From Kineosporia mesophila (lineage in GTDB: Bacteria > Actinomycetota > Actinomycetes > Actinomycetales > Kineosporiaceae), in assembly GCF_021129235.1 (NCBI RefSeq), contig NZ_JAJOMA010000015.1, positions 62,001 to 126,000 on the forward strand: a DNA stretch of 64,000 nt, given 5' to 3'. Below are positions 52,526 through 61,424 of the stretch, piece by piece. How positions within the stretch are numbered: the stretch's first letter is position 1; each line of letters opens with the position of its first letter. Made by a program: the position numbers and the translations under genes. The notes under the pieces were generated by a model. It did no database searches and was not told where the DNA came from. It saw only the letters and a list, made by a program, of their open reading frames with translations.

Positions 52526-54067
52526 ATGGCTGATGACTTCGCCGAGCGCGGGCACGCCTCGTTGAAGGACGCCCGCGCCGCCACCCTCGCGCCCACCCCG
52601 GCGGGAGCTGCCAAGCTTGCCCGGGCCGGGAAACTCTATGTCCGCGAGAGAATTGACCTGCTTGCGGACGCGGGGACGTTCGTCGAGGACGGGCAGCTCG
52701 CCAACGCGCTGGCGGCGGGTCTGCCGGCGGACGGGGTGGTCACCGGAGCCTGTCTGGTGGACGGTCGACCGGTGCTGGTCGTGGCCAACGACACCGGGGT
52801 GAAGGCTGGTTCGTGGGGTGCGCGCACGGTGGAGAAGATCGTGCGGATCACCGAGCGGGCGCTGGTCGAGGAGCTGCCGATCTTCTGGCTGGTCGACTCG
52901 GCCGGGGCCCGGATCACCGATCAGGTGGCACTTTTCCCCGGGCGGCGGGGTGCCGGGCGGATCTTCCACAACCAGGTGAAGCTTTCGGGCAAGGTGCCGC
53001 AGATCTGCTGCCTGTTCGGGCCGTCGGCGGCGGGCGGAGCCTACATCCCGGCGTTCTGCGACGTGGTCGTCATGGTCGACGGTAACGCCAGCATGTACCT
53101 GGGCTCGCCCCGGATGGCCGAGGTGACCGTCGGCGAGAGCGTCACGCTGGAGGAGATGGGAGGAGCCCGGATGCACACCGAGATCTCCGGCTGCGGTGAT
53201 CTTCTGGCCAGTGACGACGCGGACGCGATCGAGCTGGCCCGGGACTTCTTCTCCTACCTGCCCACCTGCTGGCGGGAGCCCGCACCGGAGACCGAGCCCC
53301 TGGCCCCGGCCCGCGAGCTCGACGACACGACGGTGCCCGCGGCCGAGCAGGTGCCGTTCGACATCCACACCGTGATCGACGGCATCGTCGACGACGGCAG
53401 CTTCTTCGAGATCAAGCCGTCGTTCGCGGCCGAGATCGTCACCGGGTTCGGCCGCATCGAGGGCATGCCGATCGGGGTGGTGGCGAGCAACTCGGCCGTG
53501 CGCGGCGGGGTGCTGTTCGTGGACTCGGCCGACAAGAGCGCGCGTTTCGTCGAGCTGTGCGACGCGTTCAACCTGCCGCTGGTGTACCTGGCCGACGTGC
53601 CCGGGTTCATGATCGGCCAGGAGGTCGAGCGGCAGGGCATCATCCGGCACGGCGCCAAGATGATCACGGCGGTGGCCGAGGCGACCGTGCCGCAGATCTC
53701 GGTGATCGTGCGCAAGGCCTACGGCGCCGGGCTGTACGCGATGAACGGTCCGGGCTTCGAGCCGGACGCCTGTCTGGCCCTGCCCACGGCCCGGATCGCC
53801 GTGATGGGGCCTGACCCGGCGGTGCAGGCCGTCTACGCCCACCGGATCGCCGAGATCGACGACGAGGCCGAGCGGGCCGCGTTCGTCGCCGCCCGCAAAC
53901 AGGAGTACGAGGCCGACGTCGACCTGCTGCGTCTGGCCTCGGAGCTGGTCATCGACGCCGTGGTCGATCCGGGCGCCCTGCGCCCGGAGCTGGCCCGGCG
54001 CCTGGGTCTGCTCGCCGGCAAGGTGCGGCAACGGGTGGAGAAGCATCACGGGGTGAGGCCGGTATGA
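52526..54067 (+). CDS. acyl-CoA carboxylase carboxyltransferase (beta) subunit
   Basis: The protein has 513 residues and two crotonase-like halves. The N-terminal half has VVTGACLVDGRPVLVVANDTGVKAGSWG (written in part), and LVDSAGARITDQ and GPSAAGGAYIPAFCD. The C-terminal half has VVASNSAVRGGVLFVDSADKSARFVELCDAFNLPLVYLADVPGFMIG in the usual order. It carries the carboxyl group from biotin to an acyl-CoA, probably methylcrotonyl- or a related branched substrate as in the AccD1 locus of mycobacteria. No biotin carboxylase gene is adjacent. It overlaps the epsilon-subunit gene by ATGA. Confidence 0.93.
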   Translation: MADDFAERGHASLKDARAATLAPTPAGAAKLARAGKLYVRERIDLLADAGTFVEDGQLANALAAGLPADGVVTGACLVDGRPVLVVANDTGVKAGSWGARTVEKIVRITERALVEELPIFWLVDSAGARITDQVALFPGRRGAGRIFHNQVKLSGKVPQICCLFGPSAAGGAYIPAFCDVVVMVDGNASMYLGSPRMAEVTVGESVTLEEMGGARMHTEISGCGDLLASDDADAIELARDFFSYLPTCWREPAPETEPLAPARELDDTTVPAAEQVPFDIHTVIDGIVDDGSFFEIKPSFAAEIVTGFGRIEGMPIGVVASNSAVRGGVLFVDSADKSARFVELCDAFNLPLVYLADVPGFMIGQEVERQGIIRHGAKMITAVAEATVPQISVIVRKAYGAGLYAMNGPGFEPDACLALPTARIAVMGPDPAVQAVYAHRIAEIDDEAERAAFVAARKQEYEADVDLLRLASELVIDAVVDPGALRPELARRLGLLAGKVRQRVEKHHGVRPV

Positions 54068-54225
54068 ACCTCGAAGTGCGGGGAACGGCCTCGCCCACCG
54101 AGATCGCCGCCCTGGTGACAGCTCTTGTGCCTAGGCTCAACAACGTCCTCAATCACTCACCCGACCACCTACGCACCTGGCGCCGAGGGCGCCAACGAGC
54201 CCTGGGAATGCGCCGTGACGCGTGA
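54064..54225 (+). CDS. acyl-CoA carboxylase epsilon subunit (small)
   Basis: The 53-codon frame starts in ATGA over the carboxyltransferase stop and overlaps the MaoC gene start at 54215 by 11 bases. It begins MNLEVRGTASPTEIAALVTAL and contains a later W followed by R-rich residues (RTWRRGRQRALGMRR). This is the pattern of actinomycete acyl-CoA carboxylase epsilon subunits: a V-x-R-G start, a P-T/E helix and a C-terminal Trp/Arg segment. The family helps hold alpha and beta subunits together. It is shorter than most members, so the family call is probable rather than certain. Confidence 0.7.
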   Translation: MNLEVRGTASPTEIAALVTALVPRLNNVLNHSPDHLRTWRRGRQRALGMRRDA

Positions 54226-54685
54226 GATCGAACAGCGGGGGCTGTACTTCGAGGAGTTCGAGGTCGGCACCCGGTACCGGCACCGGCCCGGCCGCACGAT
54301 CACCGAGGCCGACAACGTGCTGTTCACCACCCTGACCATGAATACCCAGTCGCTGCATCTGGACGCCGCCTTCGCCGCGACCCAGGAGCCGTTCCGGCAG
54401 CGGCTGGTCAACTCGATGTTCACGCTGTCGACGATCGTGGGCCTCTCGGTGGCCCAGCTGACCGAGGGCACGCTCGTGGCCAACCTCGGGTTCAGCGAGA
54501 TTTCTTTTCCCGAGCCGGTGTTCATCGGGGACACGCTCTATGCGTCCACCATCGTGCTCTCCAAGCGTGCCTCGGTCTCCCGACCGGGCGAGGGCATCGT
54601 GAGCCTGGAGCACGTGGGGCGCAACCAGCAGGACGTGGTGGTCGCGAAGGCCACCCGGGCGACCCTGGTGCGGAGGCAGCTGTGA
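54215..54685 (+). CDS. MaoC-like (R)-specific hydratase
   Basis: The protein has 156 residues from GTG 54215. It is a hot-dog fold protein with the N-terminal strand LYFEEFEVGTRYRHRPGRTITEAD, the internal helix (QRLVNSMFTLSTIVGLSVAQLT) and strands VFIGDTLYASTIVLSKR and GIVSLEHVGRNQQ. It probably hydrates an unsaturated acyl-CoA in the same branched-chain pathway. The start overlaps the epsilon-subunit end; the stop overlaps the next gene by 4 bases. The catalytic Asp/His pair (usual D-x-x-H) is not clear here, so activity is not guaranteed. Confidence 0.87.
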   Translation: MTREIEQRGLYFEEFEVGTRYRHRPGRTITEADNVLFTTLTMNTQSLHLDAAFAATQEPFRQRLVNSMFTLSTIVGLSVAQLTEGTLVANLGFSEISFPEPVFIGDTLYASTIVLSKRASVSRPGEGIVSLEHVGRNQQDVVVAKATRATLVRRQL

Positions 54686-55485
54686 GTTACGGTCCGGCGT
54701 GGTTGTTCTGTCCGGCCGACCGGCCGGAGCGGTACGAGAAGGCGGCCGCGGCGGCCGACGTCGTGGTGCTGGACCTGGAAGACGCGGTGGCTCCGGCCGA
54801 GAAGGTCTACGCCCGGCAGGCGCTCATCGACCATCCGCTCGACCCGGTTACCACGGTGGTGCGGCTGAACCCGGCATCCTCCCCGGAGCACGCCCTCGAC
54901 CTCGCCGCTCTGGGGCACACCCGCTACTCCACGGTGATGCTGGCCAAGACCTCGTCCGCCGGCGAGGTCACCGCCCTGGCCCGGCTGGACGTGGTGGCCC
55001 TGATCGAGACCCCGCGCGGCGTCGTGGAAGTGGCGGCCATCGCGGCGGCGGGAAACACCGTGGGCCTGATGTGGGGTGCGGAAGACCTGGTGGCGGCCCT
55101 GGGCGGAACCAGCAGCCGGCGCACCGACGGCAGCTACCGCGACGTCGCAATCGCCGCCCGCTCAGCCGTGCTGATCGCTGCCGCGGCCTTCGGCCGGTTC
55201 AAGCTCGACGCGGTGCACCTGGACATCAAAGATCTGGCCGGGCTGCGCACCGAGGTGGTCGAGGCCGCAGCGGTCGGGTTCGACGGCACCGCCTGTATCC
55301 ATCCCAGCCAGATCCCGGTCGTACGTAAGGGTTATCAGCCGCCGGCGGCCGACCTGGACCGGGCCCGGCGCCTGCTCGAGGCCGCGCGGGACGAGGGCGG
55401 GGTGTTCACCTTCGAGGGCCGCATGATCGACGCACCCCTGCTGCGCCACGCCGAGACCCTGGTGCGGCGGGCGGGCCGGGTCTGA
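54682..55485 (+). CDS. HpcH/HpaI-family CoA-ester lyase (CitE-like)
   Basis: The protein has 267 residues of the CitE-like family: LFCPADRPERYEKAAAAADVVVLDLEDAVAP, ALIETPRGVVEVAAIAAAG, VGLMWGAEDLVAALGG and FDGTACIHPSQIPVV (metal-binding Glu and Asp included). It cleaves a 3-hydroxyacyl-CoA type substrate; the mycobacterial homologue at this position acts on methylmalyl/citramalyl-CoA type esters. It is the last gene of the operon, starting in GTGA over the MaoC stop. Confidence 0.9.
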   Translation: MSYGPAWLFCPADRPERYEKAAAAADVVVLDLEDAVAPAEKVYARQALIDHPLDPVTTVVRLNPASSPEHALDLAALGHTRYSTVMLAKTSSAGEVTALARLDVVALIETPRGVVEVAAIAAAGNTVGLMWGAEDLVAALGGTSSRRTDGSYRDVAIAARSAVLIAAAAFGRFKLDAVHLDIKDLAGLRTEVVEAAAVGFDGTACIHPSQIPVVRKGYQPPAADLDRARRLLEAARDEGGVFTFEGRMIDAPLLRHAETLVRRAGRV

Positions 55486-55605
55486 GGATCGCCCGGCAGC
55501 CGCATCCTTGGCAGAACGTTCGCTGTGTCCTCATCCTCCTGGCACTGGCCATCATGCTGCGCCGCAGCGCTTTCGACGCCGTCTGGCCCCTGGCAGTACC
55601 GCATC

Positions 55606-55701
55606 GTGACTACGAGCCCCTCCAGTTCGGCTAGCCAGTCCCGCAAGGCGCTCGGCGTACGGCTGCGTGAGATTCGCCAGGACGCATGCCTCACCGCCAG
55701 A
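55606..55701 (+). pseudogene. truncated XRE/DUF5753-type regulator (N-terminal fragment)
   Basis: A GTG frame encodes 32 residues that match the start of DUF5753-associated helix-turn-helix proteins (SQSRKALGVRLREIRQDACLTAR). The match stops at LTAR, before the recognition helix, and the rest is unrelated. The surrounding 380 bases between the CitE-like gene and the oxygenase gene (55486-55865) hold no intact gene; a short palindromic repeat lies 65 bases downstream. Confidence 0.6.
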
Positions 55702-55765
55702 GGTGCTCGGCGCTCACACTGGCGAGCGTTACGCCCAGACCCGGCTGTTCCTGATCACGCAATCA

Positions 55766-55792
55766 CCAGCCTCCGGCTGGGAGATGCCCCCA
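55766..55792. repeat. second copy of the small palindromic repeat
   Basis: The segment begins CCAGCC, has the inner palindrome CCAGCCtccGGCTGG, and ends GGGAGATGCCCCCA. It shares these ends with the insert in the response regulator at 22950-22983. Confidence 0.6.
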
Positions 55793-55865
55793 CCTCGCCG
55801 GGGAAGGTTTGCCTGATCGCGAACGCAAGGAGGCGAACGTTCCTGGCCACCGCGTTAGAGGGGCG

Positions 55866-56906
55866 CTACTCCTGCGACTGCAGCACCCGGCCGGCCTCCC
55901 GCACCGCGCCCGGGTTGAGGATTCCGGCCCGGGAACCGGCGAGCTTGGCCTGGATGTGCTCGTCCACCGTGACCTGCGTGTACAGCGCGGGGTGCTCGTC
56001 GTCGACGAAGGTGGGGAGGGGGCCGATCGTGGCCTCGGCGTCGCCGTCGAAGAAGTAGGCGGCCGAGCGGCGCCGGCGGATCGTGCCGTCGACGATCGGG
56101 GGCTTGACCCGGTGCAGCGTGGAGAGCCACTGCTCGTTGGTCAGGCGGGTGGTCAGGTCGCCGAGGTTGATCAGGAGCGCACCCTCGGCCGGGCTCACGT
56201 CGTGCCACCGGCCACCGTGCAGCACCTGCAGGCCCGGGGAACGGTCGGCCCAGAGAATCGTCACGATGCCGTAGTCGGTGTGTTCGCCCATCCCGATCAG
56301 GTCGTCGTCGACCTGCACCGTCATCCCGTCGGGCAGCGCGTAGTTGTTCATCCGCAGCACCTCGATCGGATGCCGGGTCATCCCCTCGAAGAAACCGGAG
56401 GCGAGCCCGAGCGCGTCCGCAAATATCGTGGTCATCGTGCGGGCCACCCGGCCCGCCCCGGTGCGCCACGCGTCCACCCGCTGCTGGAAATGGTGGACGT
56501 CGGGCCACGTGTTCTCGGCGTAGTGCGCCTCGAGCAGGTGGTCACCGGGGTGCTCGGACACGCTCGCCCCGACGTTGTACGCCTCGAAGAAATCCTTCAT
56601 CCGCGTCGAGGACTGCACCCCCGCGCTCAGGGCGAGCGACTCGGACTTCGGCGGCGTGTAGCCCCGGTTCTCCGCCGGCGGGCGCACCCACTGCCTCTTG
56701 GTCTCCAGCGGCAGCCCGAACAGGTCGTCGATCGCGCTCGCCAGGCCGTCGGCGACGGCGGGGGAGACACCGTGCCCGCGGATCTGGATGAAACCGATCT
56801 CGCGGCAGGCACTGTCGATCTGCCGGGCCACGGCCGCCCGGTCCGGCGGGGTGCCGCCGGTGACGTAGGGGGTGATGTCGACGGTGGGGACCTGGAACGT
56901 GCTCAC
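55866..56906 (-). CDS. isopenicillin-N-synthase-like 2OG/Fe(II) dioxygenase
   Basis: The protein has 346 residues from GTG 56906, with GGAGAT 4 bases upstream. The N-terminal DIOX_N part includes EIGFIQIRGHGVSP. The core has the iron ligands HTD in GMGEHTDYGIVTIL and His in LHRVKPP, with the 2-oxoglutarate Arg/Ser region RRRRSAAYFF. It would hydroxylate or oxidise a small molecule using 2-oxoglutarate. No biosynthetic cluster surrounds it. Substrate unknown. Confidence 0.9.
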   Translation of the reverse strand: MSTFQVPTVDITPYVTGGTPPDRAAVARQIDSACREIGFIQIRGHGVSPAVADGLASAIDDLFGLPLETKRQWVRPPAENRGYTPPKSESLALSAGVQSSTRMKDFFEAYNVGASVSEHPGDHLLEAHYAENTWPDVHHFQQRVDAWRTGAGRVARTMTTIFADALGLASGFFEGMTRHPIEVLRMNNYALPDGMTVQVDDDLIGMGEHTDYGIVTILWADRSPGLQVLHGGRWHDVSPAEGALLINLGDLTTRLTNEQWLSTLHRVKPPIVDGTIRRRRSAAYFFDGDAEATIGPLPTFVDDEHPALYTQVTVDEHIQAKLAGSRAGILNPGAVREAGRVLQSQE

Positions 56907-57144
56907 GGAAATCTCCTTCGGGCGCGGGTGGCATCGGTGCCCGGAGGTGTCCGCTTTCCCGACCCGTGGGGGTCTCGCTGTCCGTTGAACTCGGGCGGCG
57001 TCGAGGCTAACCCGCCGGGGTTGCCGTGAGGTTTCGCCTGACACCCATGGTCGCCGATGATCTGGACCGGGCATTCTCCCGCGCCTGAGCGCGATGTCGG
57101 ATTGCTGCCAGCGCAGCGATCAGGGGGCGTGTGACGATCTCGGA

Positions 57145-57624
57145 ATGAACACCACAGGCACCCTGCGCATAGCCGCTGTCGACCCGTTGCGTCTGGACGC
57201 CGTGCGCGCTGCCGGAACGGACGGGCACGGCAACCGGCTCGAGGTCTTCGCCGCCGAGGGAGAGGGTGAACCGTTGCGCTGCTGCCTGCGCTACGCCGAG
57301 GCGGGTGAGCCGATCATCCTGATGTCCTACGCGCCCTTCGACCATGCCTCGGTGTGGACCGAGGTCGGGCCGGTCTACTTCCATGCCGAGCGGTGCGAGG
57401 GCTACCCGGTGGACGACCGGCTGCCCGTGCAGTTGTCGAAGGGGCCGGGGGTGCTGCGTACCTACCGGGCCGACGACACGATGAACTACGAGCACAACAC
57501 CGTGGTCCTCGACGAGGCCGACCTGGAGCCGGTGATCGGGCGGCTGCTCGCGGAACCCGACGTCGCCACCGTGCACGTGCGCACGCTGAAACCCCAGTGT
57601 TTCCTTTACGCGGTGACCGCCTGA
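57145..57624 (+). CDS. DUF1203 family protein
   Basis: The protein has 159 residues and the pattern of DUF1203: an N-terminal RIAAVDPLRLDAVR, CCLRYAEAGEPIILMSYAPF, WTEVGPVYFHAERCEGY (a conserved FHA-x-x-C motif), and a C-terminal VATVHVRTLKPQCFLYAV. The function of the family is unknown; the conserved Cys and His suggest metal or cofactor binding. It is the first of a run of three close plus-strand genes. Confidence 0.87.
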   Translation: MNTTGTLRIAAVDPLRLDAVRAAGTDGHGNRLEVFAAEGEGEPLRCCLRYAEAGEPIILMSYAPFDHASVWTEVGPVYFHAERCEGYPVDDRLPVQLSKGPGVLRTYRADDTMNYEHNTVVLDEADLEPVIGRLLAEPDVATVHVRTLKPQCFLYAVTA

Positions 57625-57643
57625 GCGGTGCGAACATGGCCTG

Positions 57644-58084
57644 ATGGACGACGTGATCAACCGAGAAGGGGCCCGGGTCATTCTCGTCGGGCCGGACGGG
57701 CGGGTGCTGTTGTTCCAGGGCGGCGATCCGGGCGATCCGGAGGCCGGGCTGTGGTGGATGACGCCCGGTGGCGGGGTGGATCCGGGGGAGAGCACATGGG
57801 CTGCGGCCGCGCGGGAACTGCGCGAGGAGACCGGGTTCGTCGTCGGTGAGCTGGGCCCGATCGTGCACGAGCGCACGGCGGACTTCCGGTTCATGGGCAA
57901 GCCCTACCGGCAGCACGAGGTGTTCTACCGGGTGCGGCTGGAGCAGGCCCCGGCCGACCTCGACCGTTCCGGCTGGACCGCCGTGGAACGCGACACCCTG
58001 ACCGACGCTCGCTGGTGGTCGGCCGCGGAACTGCGCAGCACCGCGGAGATCATTTACCCCGAATCCCTGGCCGACCTGATCTGA
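57644..58084 (+). CDS. NUDIX hydrolase
   Basis: The protein has 146 residues. The NUDIX box is GGGVDPGESTWAAAARELREETGF (GX5EX7REUXEEXGU), complete with the catalytic Glu residues. The N-terminus starts ARVILVGPDGRVLLFQGG. It hydrolyses a nucleoside diphosphate-linked compound; the substrate cannot be read. It starts 19 bp after DUF1203 and 19 bp before the methyltransferase gene, so the three are probably one operon. Confidence 0.9.
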   Translation: MDDVINREGARVILVGPDGRVLLFQGGDPGDPEAGLWWMTPGGGVDPGESTWAAAARELREETGFVVGELGPIVHERTADFRFMGKPYRQHEVFYRVRLEQAPADLDRSGWTAVERDTLTDARWWSAAELRSTAEIIYPESLADLI

Positions 58085-58103
58085 GACGTCGCACAATCCG
58101 GGG

Positions 58104-58865
58104 ATGGACCTTCAGGTGCAGCGCAACCGGACGGTGTGGGAACGAGCCTCGTACAAGCATGTTCGCGAGTACGACGACCTGCTGAGACAGGCGCGGGAGG
58201 GCGGCTCGCTGTTCGGCCGGGAACGGGACCGGCTGACGGATGTGCTGCGGCCGGGACCGGCCGTGGTGCACCTGCAGAGCGGCCACGGCCTGGAAGACGT
58301 GGGTCTGCTCCGGGCCGGGGCCCGCTCGGTGGTGGGGGTGGACTTCAGCCGGGTGGCGACCGGGGCCGCGCAGCGCCGGGCCGACGAACTGGATCTGGCC
58401 TGCCGGTACCTGGTGGCCGAGGTGCCCGGCGTGCCCCTGGCCGACGGGTGCGCGGACCTCGTCTACACCGGCAAGGGCGCCCTGATCTGGATGCGGGACA
58501 TCCAGGCCTGGGCCCGCGATGCCGCTCGTCTGCTGCGCCCGGGTGGCCATCTGTTCGTCTACGAGTCGCATCCCGCGGTGCCGTTGTGGAACTGGGACCC
58601 CGACGAGCCCCGCGTCCGCGCCGACCGCAGTTACTTCGCCCGGTCCTTCGTCAACGACAGTTTCCCGGCCGACGGGGCCGTGGAGTGGCAGTGGACGCTG
58701 GGCGAGATCGTCACCGCCGTCGTCTCCGCCGGTCTGCGCCTCGTTCACCTGTCCGAGCACGCGGAGCCGTTCTGGCGCCCGGAGGGGGCCGAGGCAGCCG
58801 CCTGGCAGGGACGTCTGCCGAACACCTTCATGCTGCTCGCCCGGCTCCCTGGGGAGGGTGAGTAA
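58104..58865 (+). CDS. class I SAM-dependent methyltransferase
   Basis: The protein has 253 residues with a methyltransferase fold: motif I VVHLQSGHGLEDVGLL (G-x-G core), the acidic strand VVGVDFSRVATGAAQRR, the VPLADGCADLVYTGKGALIWM region and the AARLLRPGGHLFVYE strand. The N-terminus of about 50 residues is helical. The substrate is unknown. It ends the three-gene run with DUF1203 and NUDIX. Confidence 0.87.
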   Translation: MDLQVQRNRTVWERASYKHVREYDDLLRQAREGGSLFGRERDRLTDVLRPGPAVVHLQSGHGLEDVGLLRAGARSVVGVDFSRVATGAAQRRADELDLACRYLVAEVPGVPLADGCADLVYTGKGALIWMRDIQAWARDAARLLRPGGHLFVYESHPAVPLWNWDPDEPRVRADRSYFARSFVNDSFPADGAVEWQWTLGEIVTAVVSAGLRLVHLSEHAEPFWRPEGAEAAAWQGRLPNTFMLLARLPGEGE

Positions 58866-58902
58866 CCGGCTAGCCCGGACGGGTTCCAGGGCAGGCGCGA
58901 GG

Positions 58903-58927
58903 CTGCAACACTATGCAAACGTTGCAG
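58903..58927. promoter_or_regulatory. inverted repeat upstream of the GGDEF gene
   Basis: CTGCAAC (58903-58909) and GTTGCAG (58921-58927) are exact complements with an 11-base spacer, and an inner TGCAAACGTTGCA overlaps the second arm. The element lies 44 bp before the diguanylate cyclase start. Confidence 0.4.
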
Positions 58928-58970
58928 AAGATTCGTATGCAGAGATGTCGGTCGGCGGAGGCACGAGGTC

Positions 58971-60584
58971 ATGGGTCAGGTGCAGGGATCCCGCACCGAT
59001 CACGACCGGGCGACCTTCATGATCCGGATGCGCCGGGCTCATGCGGACGACTCTTCGCCCGCGATCCTGGCCGAGCTGTCCGACCTGCAGCGACTCGTCA
59101 CCTCCGAGCCGGCCGTGACGATCGACCGGGCGCGGGACCTGCAAGAGCGCGCCGAGGCCCTGGGCCTGCGGGAGGCCGTGGCGGGGGCTCTGCTGTGCCA
59201 GGCCGAAGGGCACCAGCGCAGCGGTGAGCTGGCCGCCGCGGTGACCCTCATCAATCAGGCCTGCGACCGGTGGGCCCCGCTGTCCGCCGACAACCAGGTG
59301 CGCGCGTACCTGCTCAAGGCGTTCGTCTACAACGACCTCGGGGACGAGCCGACCGCCCTGCAGCGCACCTTGGACGCGACCGCGGCCTTCACCCCGGAGA
59401 TTCCCCTGCCGCTGCGGGTGCGGGTGCTGACCAAGACCGCCGACCTCCTGCACGACCTGGGCGACCAGGAAGACTCGGTGCGTTACTACGGTCAGGCCGA
59501 GGAGCTGGCAAACGGCGACCCGAAGATGCATCTGCTGGTGGCCAACAACCGGGCCTTCTCCGCGCTGGAAGACGGGCGGGTCGAGGACGCCCTGGCCGGG
59601 GCCCGGCAGTTGTGGTCGCTCAGCGAGCGGTACGGGCATCCTCTGGGTGCCGCCGGTCTGGACACCATCGCCCGGATCCACCTGATGGCCGGTGACCCGG
59701 TGCTGGCCGCCGTGGTCGCACAGCAGTCCGTGGACGCCTCCGGTCAGGTCGACTTCCAGACCGCCGACGCCGGGCCGTACTACCTGCTCACCCTGGCCGT
59801 GGTGCAGCGGGCGCTGGGCGATCTGCCGGCCGCCGGGATCACGCTGGAGCGGGCCCGGCGGGCCTGCACCGCGGAGGGCTACGACCGGTGCAAGAACCAG
59901 ATCCTGCGGGAACAGGCCGATGTCCGGGCCGAGCTCGGCGATCACCGTGCGGCCTACGAGATGCTCAAGGAGTTCGTGGCCGCCGACGCCGACCTGCTGT
60001 CGCGGCGGCGGGAGGCCCAGGCCCGGATTCGGCAGGCCCTCTTCGAGACCCTGACCGCACGGGAAGAGGCCGCCCGCTACCGTGAGGAGGCCCGGCGCGA
60101 CCCGCTGACCGGCCTGCGCAACCGGCTCTACGTGCACGAGCGGCTGGGCGAACTGCTGGAGGAACCCGGTCCTCGCGGTGAGCTGACCGTCGCGCTGGTG
60201 GACCTGGACCACTTCAAGTCGGTCAACGACGAGTTCTCGCACGAGGCCGGCGACCGGGTGCTGCAGACCATCGGCCTGCTGCTGGAAGAGAGCGTGCCCG
60301 GCGGGGACAGCGGATCGTTCGTCGCCCGGCTGGGCGGCGAGGAACTCCTGCTCGTGCTGGTCACCGCCGACCGGGCGCAGGCGGCCCGGATCGTCGAGCA
60401 GGCCCGCCTGGCCGTGCAGAACCACGACTGGAGCGGCGTCACCCCCGGGCGGGGGATCACCTTCAGTGCCGGCGTCACGACCCGGGTGCCGGGGGATACC
60501 TACACGGTGCTGCTGGGCCGCGCCGACAAGCAGCTGTACCTGGCCAAGTCGCAGGGGCGCAACCGGATCAGCGTCTACCGCTGA
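58971..60584 (+). CDS. diguanylate cyclase with TPR-like sensor region
   Basis: The protein has 537 residues. The first 350 are helical repeats of TPR type (EALGLREAVAGALLCQAEGHQRSG… ALGDLPAAGITLERAR), then a coiled segment and a GGDEF domain: DPLTGLRNRLYVHERL, VALVDLDHFKSVNDEFSHEAGDRVL and the active site RLGGEELLLVL (GGEEL, catalytically competent). There is no membrane segment. It makes cyclic di-GMP in response to an unknown cytoplasmic signal read by the repeats. ATG 58971 is used; ATG 59019 is possible. Confidence 0.92.
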   Translation: MGQVQGSRTDHDRATFMIRMRRAHADDSSPAILAELSDLQRLVTSEPAVTIDRARDLQERAEALGLREAVAGALLCQAEGHQRSGELAAAVTLINQACDRWAPLSADNQVRAYLLKAFVYNDLGDEPTALQRTLDATAAFTPEIPLPLRVRVLTKTADLLHDLGDQEDSVRYYGQAEELANGDPKMHLLVANNRAFSALEDGRVEDALAGARQLWSLSERYGHPLGAAGLDTIARIHLMAGDPVLAAVVAQQSVDASGQVDFQTADAGPYYLLTLAVVQRALGDLPAAGITLERARRACTAEGYDRCKNQILREQADVRAELGDHRAAYEMLKEFVAADADLLSRRREAQARIRQALFETLTAREEAARYREEARRDPLTGLRNRLYVHERLGELLEEPGPRGELTVALVDLDHFKSVNDEFSHEAGDRVLQTIGLLLEESVPGGDSGSFVARLGGEELLLVLVTADRAQAARIVEQARLAVQNHDWSGVTPGRGITFSAGVTTRVPGDTYTVLLGRADKQLYLAKSQGRNRISVYR

Positions 60585-61253
60585 TCAGGCACCCACCGTC
60601 TCGACGCTGGGCCGCAGCACCGCGTTGCGGCGCTTCCAGACGAAGAAGCCGGTCAGCGTGAACACGCCGTAGAACGCGTACATCAGGCCCGAGGCGTAGT
60701 AGCCGGCGGAGAAGAGCAGGGGGACGCCGACGACGTCGACGGCGACCCAGATGAGCCAGAACTCCACCCAGCCCTTGGCCATGCCGTAGGTCGCGAGGAC
60801 GGAGCCGACGAAGATCCAGGCGTCGCTCCAGACCGGCTCGTAGGAGCCCAGAGCCCGGAAGACCGGGGTGAGCAGCAGGGTGCCACCCACCATTCCGGCG
60901 GCCAGCAGGGCCCGGGTGCGCCAGGAGGCCCAGATCGGCTCGATCACGGTGCCGGCCTCGTCGGGGCGGCGGGTCCAGGCCCACCAGCCGTAGGCGGAGA
61001 CCAGGATGAACATGATCTGACGACCGGCCTGACCCAGCAGGTTGACGGGGTTGGGGGTGCCGAACGCGACGCCGAGGAAGACGGTGAGCAGCAGGGCGTT
61101 GCCGGCGATGCCGACGGGCCAGGCCCAGGCCTTGCGGCGCATCCCGCCCAGGGCGCTGAGCAGCCCGAAGACGTTGCCGAGGATCTCCCGCCAGAGAATG
61201 GTCTGGCTGCCGATGACCAGCTGCGCGTCGAACAGCCAGTGGATCAGGCCCAC
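60585..61253 (-). CDS. pnuC: nicotinamide riboside transporter PnuC
   Basis: The protein has 222 residues and seven hydrophobic segments. Typical PnuC parts are EILGNVFGLLSALGGMRRKAWAWPVGIAGNALL, the WAW-type helix FILVSAYGWWAWTRR, WSDAWIFVGSVLATYGMAKGWVEFWLIWVAVDVVGVPL. It takes up the vitamin B3 form nicotinamide riboside. The GTG at 61253 has AGGGG 5 bases upstream. Its stop abuts that of the GGDEF gene with no gap. Confidence 0.9.
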   Translation of the reverse strand: MGLIHWLFDAQLVIGSQTILWREILGNVFGLLSALGGMRRKAWAWPVGIAGNALLLTVFLGVAFGTPNPVNLLGQAGRQIMFILVSAYGWWAWTRRPDEAGTVIEPIWASWRTRALLAAGMVGGTLLLTPVFRALGSYEPVWSDAWIFVGSVLATYGMAKGWVEFWLIWVAVDVVGVPLLFSAGYYASGLMYAFYGVFTLTGFFVWKRRNAVLRPSVETVGA

Positions 61254-61424
61254 TTTGTCCCCTTCGCCGATCTTCCCGGGTGAGCGTTCACGGACGCGCA
61301 CGCCACCCCTAACCGGAGGGTCCGGCTCGGCATTCCGGGGGCGGTTGGCCTGATCACTGACAGGACAGGGCGGCGCCCGGAAAATGAGTGTCGGGTTGTC
61401 GGTACCTGGTGGTAGACATCCGGC

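Noticed and set aside
52331..54049. 572-codon minus-strand frame opposite the carboxyltransferase
   Set aside because: Antisense shadow; the plus strand carries a clear carboxyltransferase.
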